Source of the DNA: Gemmobacter caeni
GTDB taxonomy: Bacteria > Pseudomonadota > Alphaproteobacteria > Rhodobacterales > Rhodobacteraceae
Length of the DNA: 64,000 bases
Direction: 5' to 3'
NCBI RefSeq assembly: GCF_003054195.1
Contig: NZ_QBKP01000007.1
Location: forward strand, 214,989 to 278,988
How positions within the stretch are numbered: the first letter of the stretch is position 1; every line of letters starts with the position of its first letter. Positions 1 through 7,794 of this stretch are shown piece after piece. A model generated the notes under the pieces. It did not search any database, had not been told where the DNA came from, and worked only from the letters and a program-made list of their open reading frames with translations. The position numbers and the translations under genes were made by a program.

Positions 1-131
1 CAGGTCGTCTTGCCCGCCCCGTTCGGCCCGATCAGCCCGGTAACTTGTCCGGGCGCAATGGCAAGGCTGACCTCGGTCAGCGCCCGGAAGCCGCCGAAGG
101 CGACCCCCACCTGTTCCAGCGTCAGGGTCAT
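1..131 (-). CDS. Branched-chain amino acid-type ABC transporter ATP-binding protein (LivG-like), 5' end only
   Basis: Only the first 43 codons are in the window; the gene continues past position 1. The ATG at 131 lies one base downstream of the hyuA stop (133-135), so it is co-transcribed with hyuA. The visible residues show the first strands of an ABC ATPase and a complete Walker A motif, GPNGAGKTT, at residues 35-43. The N-terminal spacing (AFGGFRAL, then a strand, then Walker A) is that of LivG/LivF-type subunits of the hydrophobic amino acid transporter family, cytoplasmic proteins that power uptake. A link to import of the hydantoinase substrate is an inference from the operon. LivG versus LivF cannot be settled from 43 residues. 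Confidence 0.75.
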   Translation of the reverse strand, partial: MTLTLEQVGVAFGGFRALTEVSLAIAPGQVTGLIGPNGAGKTT

Positions 132-132
132 C

Positions 133-2253
133 TCAGGCGACCTCGGTCGCGCGCTGCGGCTGTGCCGCGCCGGTCTGGGTTGCCAGCGTCAGAACGTAAA
201 CGCCAGAGGCATCCAGCTCCGCCAGCCAGCCGGGTTCGATCACGATGGTGGTCGTGACCTCCTGAATGACAGCCGGGCCGGTGATGCGGTCGCCCGCGCC
301 CAGTGCCGCACCGTCATAGACGGGGGTTTCATGCGCGATGCCGTCGGCGTTGAAGATCATCTCGCGCGTGCCCTTCAGTGCCGAATGCGCGCCCTTGCCG
401 GGGACGACGGTCATGCGGCCGGGCTTGTCCACCGCGCCGGTGATCGCGCTTTCGACATTGACCACCTCGACGGCGCTGTTCGGCTCGGCATAAGTGTAAA
501 GCTCTTCATGCCGGGCGTGGAAGGCGGCCTTCAGACGTTCCAGCGCGGCCTCGGTCACCTCGAACGGGTCGACGTCCACGGTGCATTCATGCACCTGCCC
601 GACATAACGCATGTCGAGGCTGCGGCGGATGCTGATCGTGTCATCGGTGAAGCCATCGGCCATCAGATCGGCACGGCCGCGTGCCTCCAGCCCGTTGAAC
701 AGGCCGTTCAGCTTTGCGGCGGATTCGGCGCCTTCCAGACGGGCGGCGGCGGGGGCCATGTAGTTGTATTTCACATCGGAAATGATCTGCCCAAAGGCGC
801 AAAGCCCCGAGGCCAGCTTCGAGATCAGCACCTTGCGGGTGCCCATCTCGCGTGCCAGCGCCGTGATATGCGCCGCCGTCGCGCCGCCCGCGCAGTTCAG
901 CACGAAATCGCGCGGATCATAGCCCCGCTCGACCGAGACGCGGCGGATCGCGTTCACCATGTTGTTGTTGACGATGGTGAACATGCCATAGGCGGCCTTT
1001 TCCACGCTGATGCCCAGCGGATCGGCCAGATGGGTCTTGATCGCGGCGCGTGCCTTTTCGACGTTCAGGGGCAGGCGGCCCCCCACCAGACCATCGGGGT
1101 TCAGATAGCCCAGCACCAGATTGGCATCGGTGGTGGTGGGTTTCTCGCCGCCTTGGTCATAACAGGCCGGGCCGGGTTCGGACCCCGCCGATTGCGGCCC
1201 CATCTGCATCAGGCCCATGCTGTCGATCCAGCCGATGGAGCCGCCGCCCGCGCCCAGCGTTTCGACCTGGATCATCGGAATACCGATGCGATAGCGCAGG
1301 AAATCGACGTTTTTCGACACATTCGCGCGGCCATCGCGGGTCAGCGTGATGTCGAACGAGGTGCCGCCCATGTCGACGGTGATGATGTCCTTCATGCCCC
1401 AGGGCTGGCCGAGCCACAGCGCGGCCTGCGGTGCCGAGGCGGGGCCGGAATTGATGGCATAGACCGACTGGTCCGACACAACCTTGCCGAGCGCCAGCCC
1501 ACCGTTCGACTGGAAGTAGCGCACGGGATGGCGGGCGCCGAGGCTGCGGAAATAGGCGTCCACTGCCTCGACATAGCGTTGCAGGATCGGGGCGAGATAG
1601 GCATTCACGATGGCGGTGGAGGTGCGGGTATATTCGCGCACCTGCGGGTAAAGCTGGCTGCCCACGGTCAGCCGGACATCCGGCATCATCTCGCGCACGA
1701 TTTCTGCGGCGCGGTTTTCATGTTCGGGGTGCAGCACCGACCAGACAAAGCTGATGGCGACGGATTCGACGCCCTCGCGCAGGAAATGCCGGCAGGCCTC
1801 GCGCACGTCATCCTCGTTCAGGGGGGTGTGGACCTGGCCGTTCGACAGCACCCGTTCACCGACGCCCCGGCGCAGATAGCGCGGCACCAGCATGGTGGCG
1901 GGCGGATAGTCGGGGTCGTAGCGATAGCCGTCTTCCTTGTGGCCAAGACGGATCTCGATGCTGTCTTCATGGCCGCGTGTGGCGATCAGGCCGGTCTTGG
2001 CGCCGTTATGGGTGATCAGCGCGTTCAGCCCGACCGTGGTGCCGTTGATGCAGAGATCGGCGTTGGAGACGATGGTTTCGGGGGAAAGCCCGGTTTCCTC
2101 TTCGATCAGGGCGAGGCCGTTGCGGATGGCGGCGGTCGGGTCGTTGGGGGTGGAGAGCGCCTTGAAGATGCGCACGCCGCCCTTGCGATCGGCGAGGATG
2201 AAATCGGTGAAGGTGCCGCCGGCGTCGATGCCGAGACGATACTGGTTCTGCAT
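133..2253 (-). CDS. hyuA: Hydantoinase/oxoprolinase family protein, subunit A (HyuA)
   Basis: A 706-residue protein of the ATP-dependent hydantoinase/5-oxoprolinase A family (relatives: N-methylhydantoinase A, acetophenone and acetone carboxylase subunits). The N-terminus carries the actin-like phosphate loop GIDAGGTFTD (residues 9-18), and a second nucleotide-site motif VDMGGTSFDI sits mid-protein. Such proteins act in the cytoplasm with a B subunit and use ATP to open or carboxylate small ring or ketone substrates. The start at 2253 has AAAGGA upstream. HyuB is encoded just upstream on the same strand (89-nt gap) and an ABC ATPase just downstream. The substrate cannot be read from sequence; hydantoin, N-methylhydantoin and 5-oxoproline all remain possible. 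Confidence 0.85.
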   Translation of the reverse strand: MQNQYRLGIDAGGTFTDFILADRKGGVRIFKALSTPNDPTAAIRNGLALIEEETGLSPETIVSNADLCINGTTVGLNALITHNGAKTGLIATRGHEDSIEIRLGHKEDGYRYDPDYPPATMLVPRYLRRGVGERVLSNGQVHTPLNEDDVREACRHFLREGVESVAISFVWSVLHPEHENRAAEIVREMMPDVRLTVGSQLYPQVREYTRTSTAIVNAYLAPILQRYVEAVDAYFRSLGARHPVRYFQSNGGLALGKVVSDQSVYAINSGPASAPQAALWLGQPWGMKDIITVDMGGTSFDITLTRDGRANVSKNVDFLRYRIGIPMIQVETLGAGGGSIGWIDSMGLMQMGPQSAGSEPGPACYDQGGEKPTTTDANLVLGYLNPDGLVGGRLPLNVEKARAAIKTHLADPLGISVEKAAYGMFTIVNNNMVNAIRRVSVERGYDPRDFVLNCAGGATAAHITALAREMGTRKVLISKLASGLCAFGQIISDVKYNYMAPAAARLEGAESAAKLNGLFNGLEARGRADLMADGFTDDTISIRRSLDMRYVGQVHECTVDVDPFEVTEAALERLKAAFHARHEELYTYAEPNSAVEVVNVESAITGAVDKPGRMTVVPGKGAHSALKGTREMIFNADGIAHETPVYDGAALGAGDRITGPAVIQEVTTTIVIEPGWLAELDASGVYVLTLATQTGAAQPQRATEVA

Positions 2254-2342
2254 GGGTTGCGGTCCTTTGGGATGGTGGGGCCGGACGGGGGGCTGTCTGC
2301 CCCCCGAACCCCCCGAGGATATTTTTCGACAGAAAATGGGGA
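2254..2342. other. Intergenic element with strong GC hairpin between hyuB and hyuA
   Basis: This 89-nt gap holds an 8-bp stem with a 5-nt loop (CGGGGGGC, 2286-2293; GCCCCCCG, 2299-2306), followed by CCCCCCGAGGATATTTTT and an A-rich tail. Elements of the form GGGGGCTCTGCCCCC-CCCCCGAGG-ATATTT are, from general knowledge, common between genes in Rhodobacterales genomes. It could attenuate transcription or stabilise mRNA ends between hyuB and hyuA. Its role is unproven. Confidence 0.5.
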
Positions 2343-4091
2343 TCAGGCGGCGCGGAGTTTCGCGGTGGCGGCGTGATCGACGCTCAGGCTGTCGCGGTCG
2401 GTGATGACGACGCCATAGTCGAGGCGGGCGCCTTCGAGGCTGACGAGGCCGTTGCGCACGTCTTCGACCACCTTCTGGATGTCGCGTTCGAACGGGTTGC
2501 CGTAACCGCCGCCGCCGGGGTTCTTGTTGGCGGCGCGTTCGCCGGGCTGGATCGTCTCAATCACGTTTTCGGTGATGATCCGGGTCTGCCCGTTGCGTGT
2601 GACCTCCAGCCGTCCAACCTTGGGCTGGATCAGCGCCGATTTCGCGCCGGCGGCACCCATGGCGGGGATGCGGCGGCCTTCGCCGAAGGTGACGAGCGTC
2701 ATGGGCGTGTCCATCGGCTCCACCTCCCAGCAGGTGCCGGAGCCGCCGCGGTTCTTTCCCGCGCCGCCCGAATCTTCCATCAGCCCATAGCGGTGAATGA
2801 TGATCGGGTAGCTGTGTTCCAGCATCTCGATGTCGCCGCTGGTCAGCGCGCCGAAGCAGCATTCCGGGCCGCAGGCATGCCAGCCATCCTGTGCGGCCGT
2901 GGCTCCCGCGCCCGAGATGATCGAGGCCAGCACCATGGTCACATATTCCTCGTCATGGCGCTTGTCCCAGCCTGCGATGTTGCAGCCATTGGCATGGCCC
3001 CAAGAGGCCGAGACCTTGGCGGGCGCTGCCTGTTCAAAGGCAAGCCGCACGGCGTCGGTCAGGGTTTCCATCGGCGTGGTGGTGCAGTTCATGTGCGGAG
3101 CAGGGGATTTTGCGTTGCACAGCGTGCCCTTCGGCCCCATGTCGGTGGTGACACAGCGATAGAGCCCCTCGTTATAGGGTGGCGGCAGTTGGGCAAACAT
3201 CATCAGCCCGAGATAAACGCCGGAATGGCTGTTCCCTTCGTAGCTGTTGATGAAATAGGGCACCTGCGGCGGCGAGGCGATCTCGATATGACAGGCATCG
3301 CCCTTGATGGTGACGGTGGCGGTGATGTCGAAATCGCCGAAGCCGTGACCGGCATCCTCAAGGATCGCGGTGCCGGTATAGGTGCCGTCGGGCACGCCCG
3401 CGATCAGCTTGCGCATATGCGCCTCGGCCATGTCGAGCAGTTCGGCGATGCAGTCCTGCACCACGTCTTTGCCGTATTTCTTCATCAGGTTGATGAGGTT
3501 GCGCGCGCCCACCTGACAGGCGCCGATCAGCGCGTTGAAGTCGCCCTCCTGGTCGCGGCGTGCGCGCATGTTGGTCAGGAGCAGGTTCATCACGTCATGG
3601 CGCGGCTTGCCCTTGTCCCACAGTTTCACCGGCGGGATGCGCAGGCCTTCGGCGAAGATCTCGGTCGCATTGGGGTTGTAGCCCGCCGGAACCGGGCCAC
3701 CGATATCGGTCAGGTGGCCCTTGCAGACGGTCCAGAATACCAGCTCACCTTCATAGAACACCGGGTAATACATGCAGGTGTCGATGATATGCGAACCGCC
3801 ATAGGCCGGATCGTTGTGCAGGATCAGGTCACCCTCGTGGATCTCGCCCTCGAAGAACTTCGCCACCGATTTCATCGCGGGGATCAGCGAGCCGAGGTGG
3901 ATCGGGATGTCCTGTCCTTGCAGGATCATCTCGGGCGTGTGGTTGAACAGCGCCGTCGAATAATCATGCGCGAGGTTGAAGACAGAGCTGCGCGCCGTCT
4001 GTTCCAGCGTCAGGGTCATTTCGCGCTGGGTGGTTTCCAGCACACCGCGCACCACCGAAAGGGTGATCGGGTCCACGTTGCGTTTGGTCAT
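2343..4091 (-). CDS. hyuB: Hydantoinase/oxoprolinase family protein, subunit B (HyuB)
   Basis: The B subunit partner of HyuA, 582 residues from the ATG at 4091, the usual length for the family. The frame stays open upstream to about 4292, but 4091 is chosen because AAGGA lies seven bases before it and the family-typical N-terminus (MTKRNVDPITLSVVRG) begins there. Family features include the NDPAYGGSH segment, the PHMNCTTTPMETL block and the Gly-rich NKNPGGGGYGNPFERD region near the C-terminus. It is first in the minus-strand unit hyuB-hyuA-livG. The divergent AraC gene is 307 nt away and is the likely regulator. Confidence 0.87.
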   Translation of the reverse strand: MTKRNVDPITLSVVRGVLETTQREMTLTLEQTARSSVFNLAHDYSTALFNHTPEMILQGQDIPIHLGSLIPAMKSVAKFFEGEIHEGDLILHNDPAYGGSHIIDTCMYYPVFYEGELVFWTVCKGHLTDIGGPVPAGYNPNATEIFAEGLRIPPVKLWDKGKPRHDVMNLLLTNMRARRDQEGDFNALIGACQVGARNLINLMKKYGKDVVQDCIAELLDMAEAHMRKLIAGVPDGTYTGTAILEDAGHGFGDFDITATVTIKGDACHIEIASPPQVPYFINSYEGNSHSGVYLGLMMFAQLPPPYNEGLYRCVTTDMGPKGTLCNAKSPAPHMNCTTTPMETLTDAVRLAFEQAAPAKVSASWGHANGCNIAGWDKRHDEEYVTMVLASIISGAGATAAQDGWHACGPECCFGALTSGDIEMLEHSYPIIIHRYGLMEDSGGAGKNRGGSGTCWEVEPMDTPMTLVTFGEGRRIPAMGAAGAKSALIQPKVGRLEVTRNGQTRIITENVIETIQPGERAANKNPGGGGYGNPFERDIQKVVEDVRNGLVSLEGARLDYGVVITDRDSLSVDHAATAKLRAA

Positions 4092-4398
4092 GTCGGTCCT
4101 TCCCGTTGGGAAGCAGCCACGAAAACAGGCACGCCGGGGGCGCGGTTGTCCTTCTCCCTGTTTCCGGGCCGCTCGCCGGCCTCTCAAGATGGCAGACAGG
4201 ATGACGCGGGACGCGGCCACGATCTTGCAGACCGGCGCGGGATCATTTGCAAACCGGCGCAGGGATGGGCAGGGCCTTGACGCCCTGCGCATGACCCTTT
4301 GTCATTCCGTGCAGGCCGGGCGCGTCGCCGCGAAATTTTCTTGAACGGAAGGGCGTTCGTGGTTAGCGATTCTTGCAGGCCCTCCGGGGGAGATCGCC
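4092..4398. promoter_or_regulatory. Divergent hyuB/araC intergenic region with tandem direct repeat (candidate AraC operator)
   Basis: This gene-free gap contains two near-identical copies of TTGCA(G/A)ACCGGCGC(G/A)GG, at 4225-4243 and 4247-4266, in direct orientation with a period of 22 bp, about two helical turns. Direct repeats of this size and spacing are typical of AraC/XylS binding sites. A weak promoter toward araC may be TTGAAC (4341-4346), 17 bp, TAGCGA (4364-4369). The repeats are read directly; their link to the AraC protein is inferred from position. Confidence 0.5.
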
Positions 4399-5352
4399 AT
4401 GGACATCACTGCCCACAGCACGGCCCTGACGGCCCCCGCGCAGCGGGCGGCGCACTGGAACCGTGTCATTGCCGAGACCTATTTTCCGCTGCATCTGACC
4501 TATCGGGATGCGCGCAGCTTCACCGGCACGCTGGAGCGGCGCGAGATGGGGCAGGTGTCCCTGTCGCGGCTTTGCACGGAACCCCTGCAATACGAACGCC
4601 TGCCCGACCACATCTCGCATACGCGGGAGGAGGAATATCTGGTCACCATTCCGCGCCGCAGCCCGGTGGAGTTTCATCAGCTTGGCCGTCAGGTGCGCTG
4701 TGATCCCGGCGGGTTTATCCTGGAACGCGGGGACGAACCCTATCGGTTCTCCTATGGCGCTGCGAACGAACTGACGGTGCTGAAAATCTCGAAGCGCATG
4801 CTGGCGGAAAAGCTGCGCGACCCGGATCGGTTCTGCGCGCGCATCATAGACGCGGGCAGTGGCCTGCCCGCGCTGTTTTCGGCGATGATGGGGCAGCTGC
4901 AGGTACTGCCGGAAACCGAGGCGCGGGCGGCGGCCATTCTGGGGCGGCAGACGGTCGAGGTGCTGGCGCTGGCGCTGGAGGGCAATACCGAAGATGGCGA
5001 GGCGGGCGTGCGCACCGCCGTGCGGGCGGGTCATCTGCGGCGGGCAGAGCATGTCATCCGGCAGAACCTGTCAAACACCGCCCTGTCACCGGAATATGTG
5101 GCCGATGCCTGCGGCATCTCCAAACGCTATCTGCACGAACTGTTCAGCGATACCAACAAGACCGTCTCGCAATTCATCCGCGAGGAACGGCTGATCGCGG
5201 CGCGGGATGTGATCGGCGCCTCGCGGCATCTGCCAATGGCCGAGATTGCCTATCGCTTCGGCTTCTCCGATCAGGCGCAGTTCTCGCGGCTGTTCAAGGC
5301 GTTGTTCGGCCTGACCCCGACCGACTGGCGCAGGCAGGCTGGCGATGCTTGA
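4399..5352 (+). CDS. AraC family transcriptional regulator
   Basis: A 317-residue cytoplasmic DNA-binding regulator. Residues about 1-200 match the AraC-type sensing domain seen in AraC/FeaR-like proteins. Residues about 210-315 form the double helix-turn-helix, with the second-HTH signature (IAYRFGFSDQAQFSRLFKALFGLTPTDWRRQ pattern: IA..FGF.D.AQFSR.FK..FG.TP..WR) near the C-terminus. It is divergent from hyuB and lies next to tandem direct repeats, so control of hyuBA and the ABC genes is likely. A GGGGGAGA ribosome site lies upstream of the ATG. The effector is unknown, and it could instead regulate the downstream SRPBCC gene or the decarboxylase. Confidence 0.85.
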   Translation: MDITAHSTALTAPAQRAAHWNRVIAETYFPLHLTYRDARSFTGTLERREMGQVSLSRLCTEPLQYERLPDHISHTREEEYLVTIPRRSPVEFHQLGRQVRCDPGGFILERGDEPYRFSYGAANELTVLKISKRMLAEKLRDPDRFCARIIDAGSGLPALFSAMMGQLQVLPETEARAAAILGRQTVEVLALALEGNTEDGEAGVRTAVRAGHLRRAEHVIRQNLSNTALSPEYVADACGISKRYLHELFSDTNKTVSQFIREERLIAARDVIGASRHLPMAEIAYRFGFSDQAQFSRLFKALFGLTPTDWRRQAGDA

Positions 5353-5403
5353 CAGGCGGGCCGGGTGCTGCGCAGCCTGACCCCGCGAACAGGAGGGGGC
5401 GCC

Positions 5404-5832
5404 ATGCAGGATCATCATTGTCACACCAGCAGCATCGTGGTGAACCGCCCGGCAGAGGTGGCCTTTGCCATCATGTCCGACGGGATAGCGCAGGGCCAGT
5501 GGGCCTGGGGCAGCGCCAACCGGCGCGAGGCGGAGCCGGGGCTGTTTGTAGGCACCTCGGTCTTTTCGGGCAAGGAAACCTGGGTCCGGCTGAACGCCGA
5601 TCCGGCACGGTTTCAGGTGGATTACGACGTCGGCCCGTCGAAAGAGGCCATGCAGTTTCGCAACATGTCGCGGGTGATCCCCGGTGACGTGCTGAAGATC
5701 GGCGCCGACAAATGCGTGGTGACGCTGCTGACATGGCGGCTGGCCACCCAGACCGATCCGGAATGGGAGCAGATGGGCTGCATCCACGAGGCGGAGATGT
5801 TTCTGATCCGGGGCCTTCTGGAACGGAGTTAA
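5404..5832 (+). CDS. SRPBCC (START/Bet v1-fold) domain protein
   Basis: A 142-residue soluble protein with the pattern of an SRPBCC hydrophobic-pocket fold: an early strand, HTSSIVVNRPAEVAF, introduces the domain, and mid-strands follow (WVRLNADPARFQVDY). No signal peptide is seen. The ATG at 5404 has a strong AGGAGGGGG ribosome site. It follows the AraC gene by 51 nt in the same direction, and its stop overlaps the convergent decarboxylase stop by 4 nt. The ligand is unknown. Members of this fold bind or modify small hydrophobic compounds. Confidence 0.65.
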   Translation: MQDHHCHTSSIVVNRPAEVAFAIMSDGIAQGQWAWGSANRREAEPGLFVGTSVFSGKETWVRLNADPARFQVDYDVGPSKEAMQFRNMSRVIPGDVLKIGADKCVVTLLTWRLATQTDPEWEQMGCIHEAEMFLIRGLLERS

Positions 5833-7226
5833 CCGTTCCCGGCCAGTGCGGTGATCACCTCGAAGGCCGTGGCCACATCGGCCTCGGTCGCGTCGAACTG
5901 GCCGACCTGAAAGCGGATCACCAGCCCATCCTGCACCCGCGTCTGCGTGATGTAGATGCGGCCATCATCGTTGATCCGGTTGATGAAGGCCTGCTGCGCC
6001 GCCTCATCCGCGCCTTTCAGCCGGAAGGTGAACAGTGACAGGACCGGCTCGGTCACGATCTCGAACCGCGGATCGGCGCGCAGCCGGTCTGCAAGCGCCT
6101 GCGACCAGCGCACATGGTTGCGGATGCGGGTGCGCAGCCCTTCCAGCCCGTAATGCCGCAGCACGAACCAGAGTTTCAGCGCACGGAAGCGGCGGCCCAG
6201 CGGAATCGACCATTCCGAATAATTGACGATCCCGTCCGCGCCATGGGTTTTCAGGTATTCCGGCCGGATCGCCAGCGTCCGCACCAGCGGTTCGGGGTCG
6301 CTCAGGAAATGCGCCGCGCAGTCGAATTGCACGCCCAGCCATTTATGCGGATTGAACACGATGGAATCGGCGCCTTCTATGCCGGTCCACAACTCGCGGA
6401 ACTCGGGGCAGATCATCGCGGCGCCTGCCCAGGCTGCATCGACATGGGTGTAAAGCTTGTGCGCCTTCGCCACGGCAAGCGTCGCCGCAATGTCGTCGCA
6501 GGCGCCGGTTCCGGTGCCTCCGGTGCAGGCGATCACCCCGCAAGGACGCAACCCCGCCGCCAGATCGGCACGGATGGCGGCATCCAGCGCCGCCAGGTCC
6601 ATGCTGCGCCGCGGGCCTTGCGTCGGGATGCGGACGAGGTTCGCGGCCCCGATGCCGGAAATCCAGATCGCCCGGTCGATGGAGGTATGCACCTCGCCCG
6701 AACAATAGACCCGCAGGCGCGGCTGGCCGCTCAGGCCCTGTTCATTGCCCGCCCAATCCAGCGCGCGTTCGCGCATCGTCAGCACAGCGGCGAGCGTGGC
6801 GGACGAGGCGCTGTCCTGAATGACCCCCTTGAATCCTTCTGGCAGACCAACCGACTGGCGCAGCCAGTCCATCATCACCGTCTCCATCTCGGTCGCGGCG
6901 GGCGAGGTCTGCCACAGCATGCATTGCGCGGCGACGGTGCTGGCCAGAAACTCGGCCAGCATCGAGGGCGGCGTGGCATTGGCGGGGAAATAGGCGAAGA
7001 AGCGCGGGTGCTGCCAGTGCGTCATACCGGGCATCACGATCTGTTCGAAATCGGCGAAGATTGCCTCCATCGCCTCGGGCGTTTCCGGCGGACAGGCGGG
7101 CAGGGCGGCGGCCACTTCGCCGGGACGGGTGCCGGCGCGGACCGGGCGCTCGCGCAGACCCTGATGATAGTGTGCGCCCCAATCGGCGATACGGGCGCCC
7201 CAGCGGGCGAAATCGGTCCAGTTCAT
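5829..7226 (-). CDS. Pyridoxal-phosphate-dependent group II decarboxylase (aromatic-L-amino-acid decarboxylase type)
   Basis: A 465-residue PLP enzyme of the aromatic amino acid/glutamate decarboxylase group. The PLP lysine is K295 in FNPHKWLG, the ring-stacking histidine is H180 (SGEVHTS) and the PLP-nitrogen aspartate is D263 (HVDAAWAG). The N-terminal substrate loop MTHWQHPRFFAYFP (residues 68-81) is characteristic of DOPA, tryptophan and tyrosine decarboxylases. It removes CO2 from an aromatic amino acid to give an amine in the cytoplasm. It stands alone on the minus strand between the SRPBCC gene and the B12 operon. The exact substrate is not determinable; phenylacetaldehyde synthase-like activity is an alternative within the family. 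Confidence 0.87.
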   Translation of the reverse strand: MNWTDFARWGARIADWGAHYHQGLRERPVRAGTRPGEVAAALPACPPETPEAMEAIFADFEQIVMPGMTHWQHPRFFAYFPANATPPSMLAEFLASTVAAQCMLWQTSPAATEMETVMMDWLRQSVGLPEGFKGVIQDSASSATLAAVLTMRERALDWAGNEQGLSGQPRLRVYCSGEVHTSIDRAIWISGIGAANLVRIPTQGPRRSMDLAALDAAIRADLAAGLRPCGVIACTGGTGTGACDDIAATLAVAKAHKLYTHVDAAWAGAAMICPEFRELWTGIEGADSIVFNPHKWLGVQFDCAAHFLSDPEPLVRTLAIRPEYLKTHGADGIVNYSEWSIPLGRRFRALKLWFVLRHYGLEGLRTRIRNHVRWSQALADRLRADPRFEIVTEPVLSLFTFRLKGADEAAQQAFINRINDDGRIYITQTRVQDGLVIRFQVGQFDATEADVATAFEVITALAGNG

Positions 7227-7451
7227 CGGGGCTCCTTGGTCGTGGCTTCGGGGATGGCGCAGAGCTTACCGCATTGTGCCTGTGGGGCTGGGCTTTCCGG
7301 ATCGTTCAGCCCGCATCCTGCGGCGTGGTCATCTGCGCTCCTCCCCCGGGTGGGCAAAGCTTTGCTGCTTGGCCCGGTCCCGTCAAGCAGGCGGGGTGCG
7401 TGCATGGTGCCACAGCGGAATGCGATCCACCCGCCGCGCTGCGGCGCGGCC

Positions 7452-7481
7452 TTGACTCGCGCAGCCCCCGGACCCTAGATC
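7452..7481 (+). promoter_or_regulatory. btuB: Sigma-70-type promoter for the B12 operon
   Basis: TTGACT (7452-7457) is separated by 18 bp from TAGATC (7476-7481). Transcription would start near 7488, immediately before the cobalamin riboswitch aptamer, which is the expected arrangement. The rest of the 7227-7450 gap holds no gene I can support. Confidence 0.55.
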
Positions 7482-7489
7482 GCAGGACC

Positions 7490-7655
7490 AAGTTCCGGCC
7501 CGCCGGATGAAAAGGGAATACGGAGGAACGCCTGCGTTCTGGCCGTAGCTGCCCCCGCAACTGTCAGCGGTGAGCGACGTCGATCATGCCACTGGGGCGG
7601 CAAAGCCCCGGGAAGGCCGGCAACGCTACGACCCGCGAGCCAGGAGACCTGCTTG
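7490..7655 (+). ncRNA. Cobalamin (AdoCbl) riboswitch
   Basis: The conserved aptamer blocks appear in order: TTCCGGC, paired later by GCCGGATGAAAAGGGAA (ATGAAAAGGGAA at 7507-7518); GCCCCCGCAACTGT (7551-7564); GCCACTG (7588-7594) before CCCCGGGAAGG; and the B12 box GAGCCAGGAGACCTGC (7637-7652). This is a complete aptamer, about 140 nt upstream of btuB. A small CGGGCA-TT-TGCCCG hairpin (7763-7776), six bases before the GGGAG ribosome site of btuB, may be part of the expression platform. Binding of coenzyme B12 would be expected to repress the operon. Confidence 0.95.
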
Positions 7656-7794
7656 GAGGATCACCCTTTCCGGGCGCGAGGGGCGCCATGGAAGCGGCCT
7701 TAACCGCAGCGGTGACAGCAAGCACTGTCTGCGGAGCCCTTTCCGCGACACATCGGGTCTGTCGGGCATTTGCCCGCGATTGGGAGAACGGAAC

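Noticed and set aside
10..2376. Long plus-strand open frame (788 codons) opposite hyuA
   Set aside because: It is the antisense shadow of hyuA in high-GC DNA. It has no domain and no ribosome site, and the minus strand encodes a complete family protein.
2373..4280. Plus-strand open frame of 635 codons opposite hyuB
   Set aside because: Shadow of hyuB. Composition (Arg/His/Asp rich) is that of a reverse-frame artefact.
7354..7365. GCAAAGCTTTGC palindrome
   Set aside because: It is perfect but only 12 nt, with no partner half-sites or clear promoter beside it, so chance is likely.
7223..7405. Possible 60-codon gene near the decarboxylase start
   Set aside because: No domain and an unlikely composition; it lies in the promoter region of neighbouring genes.
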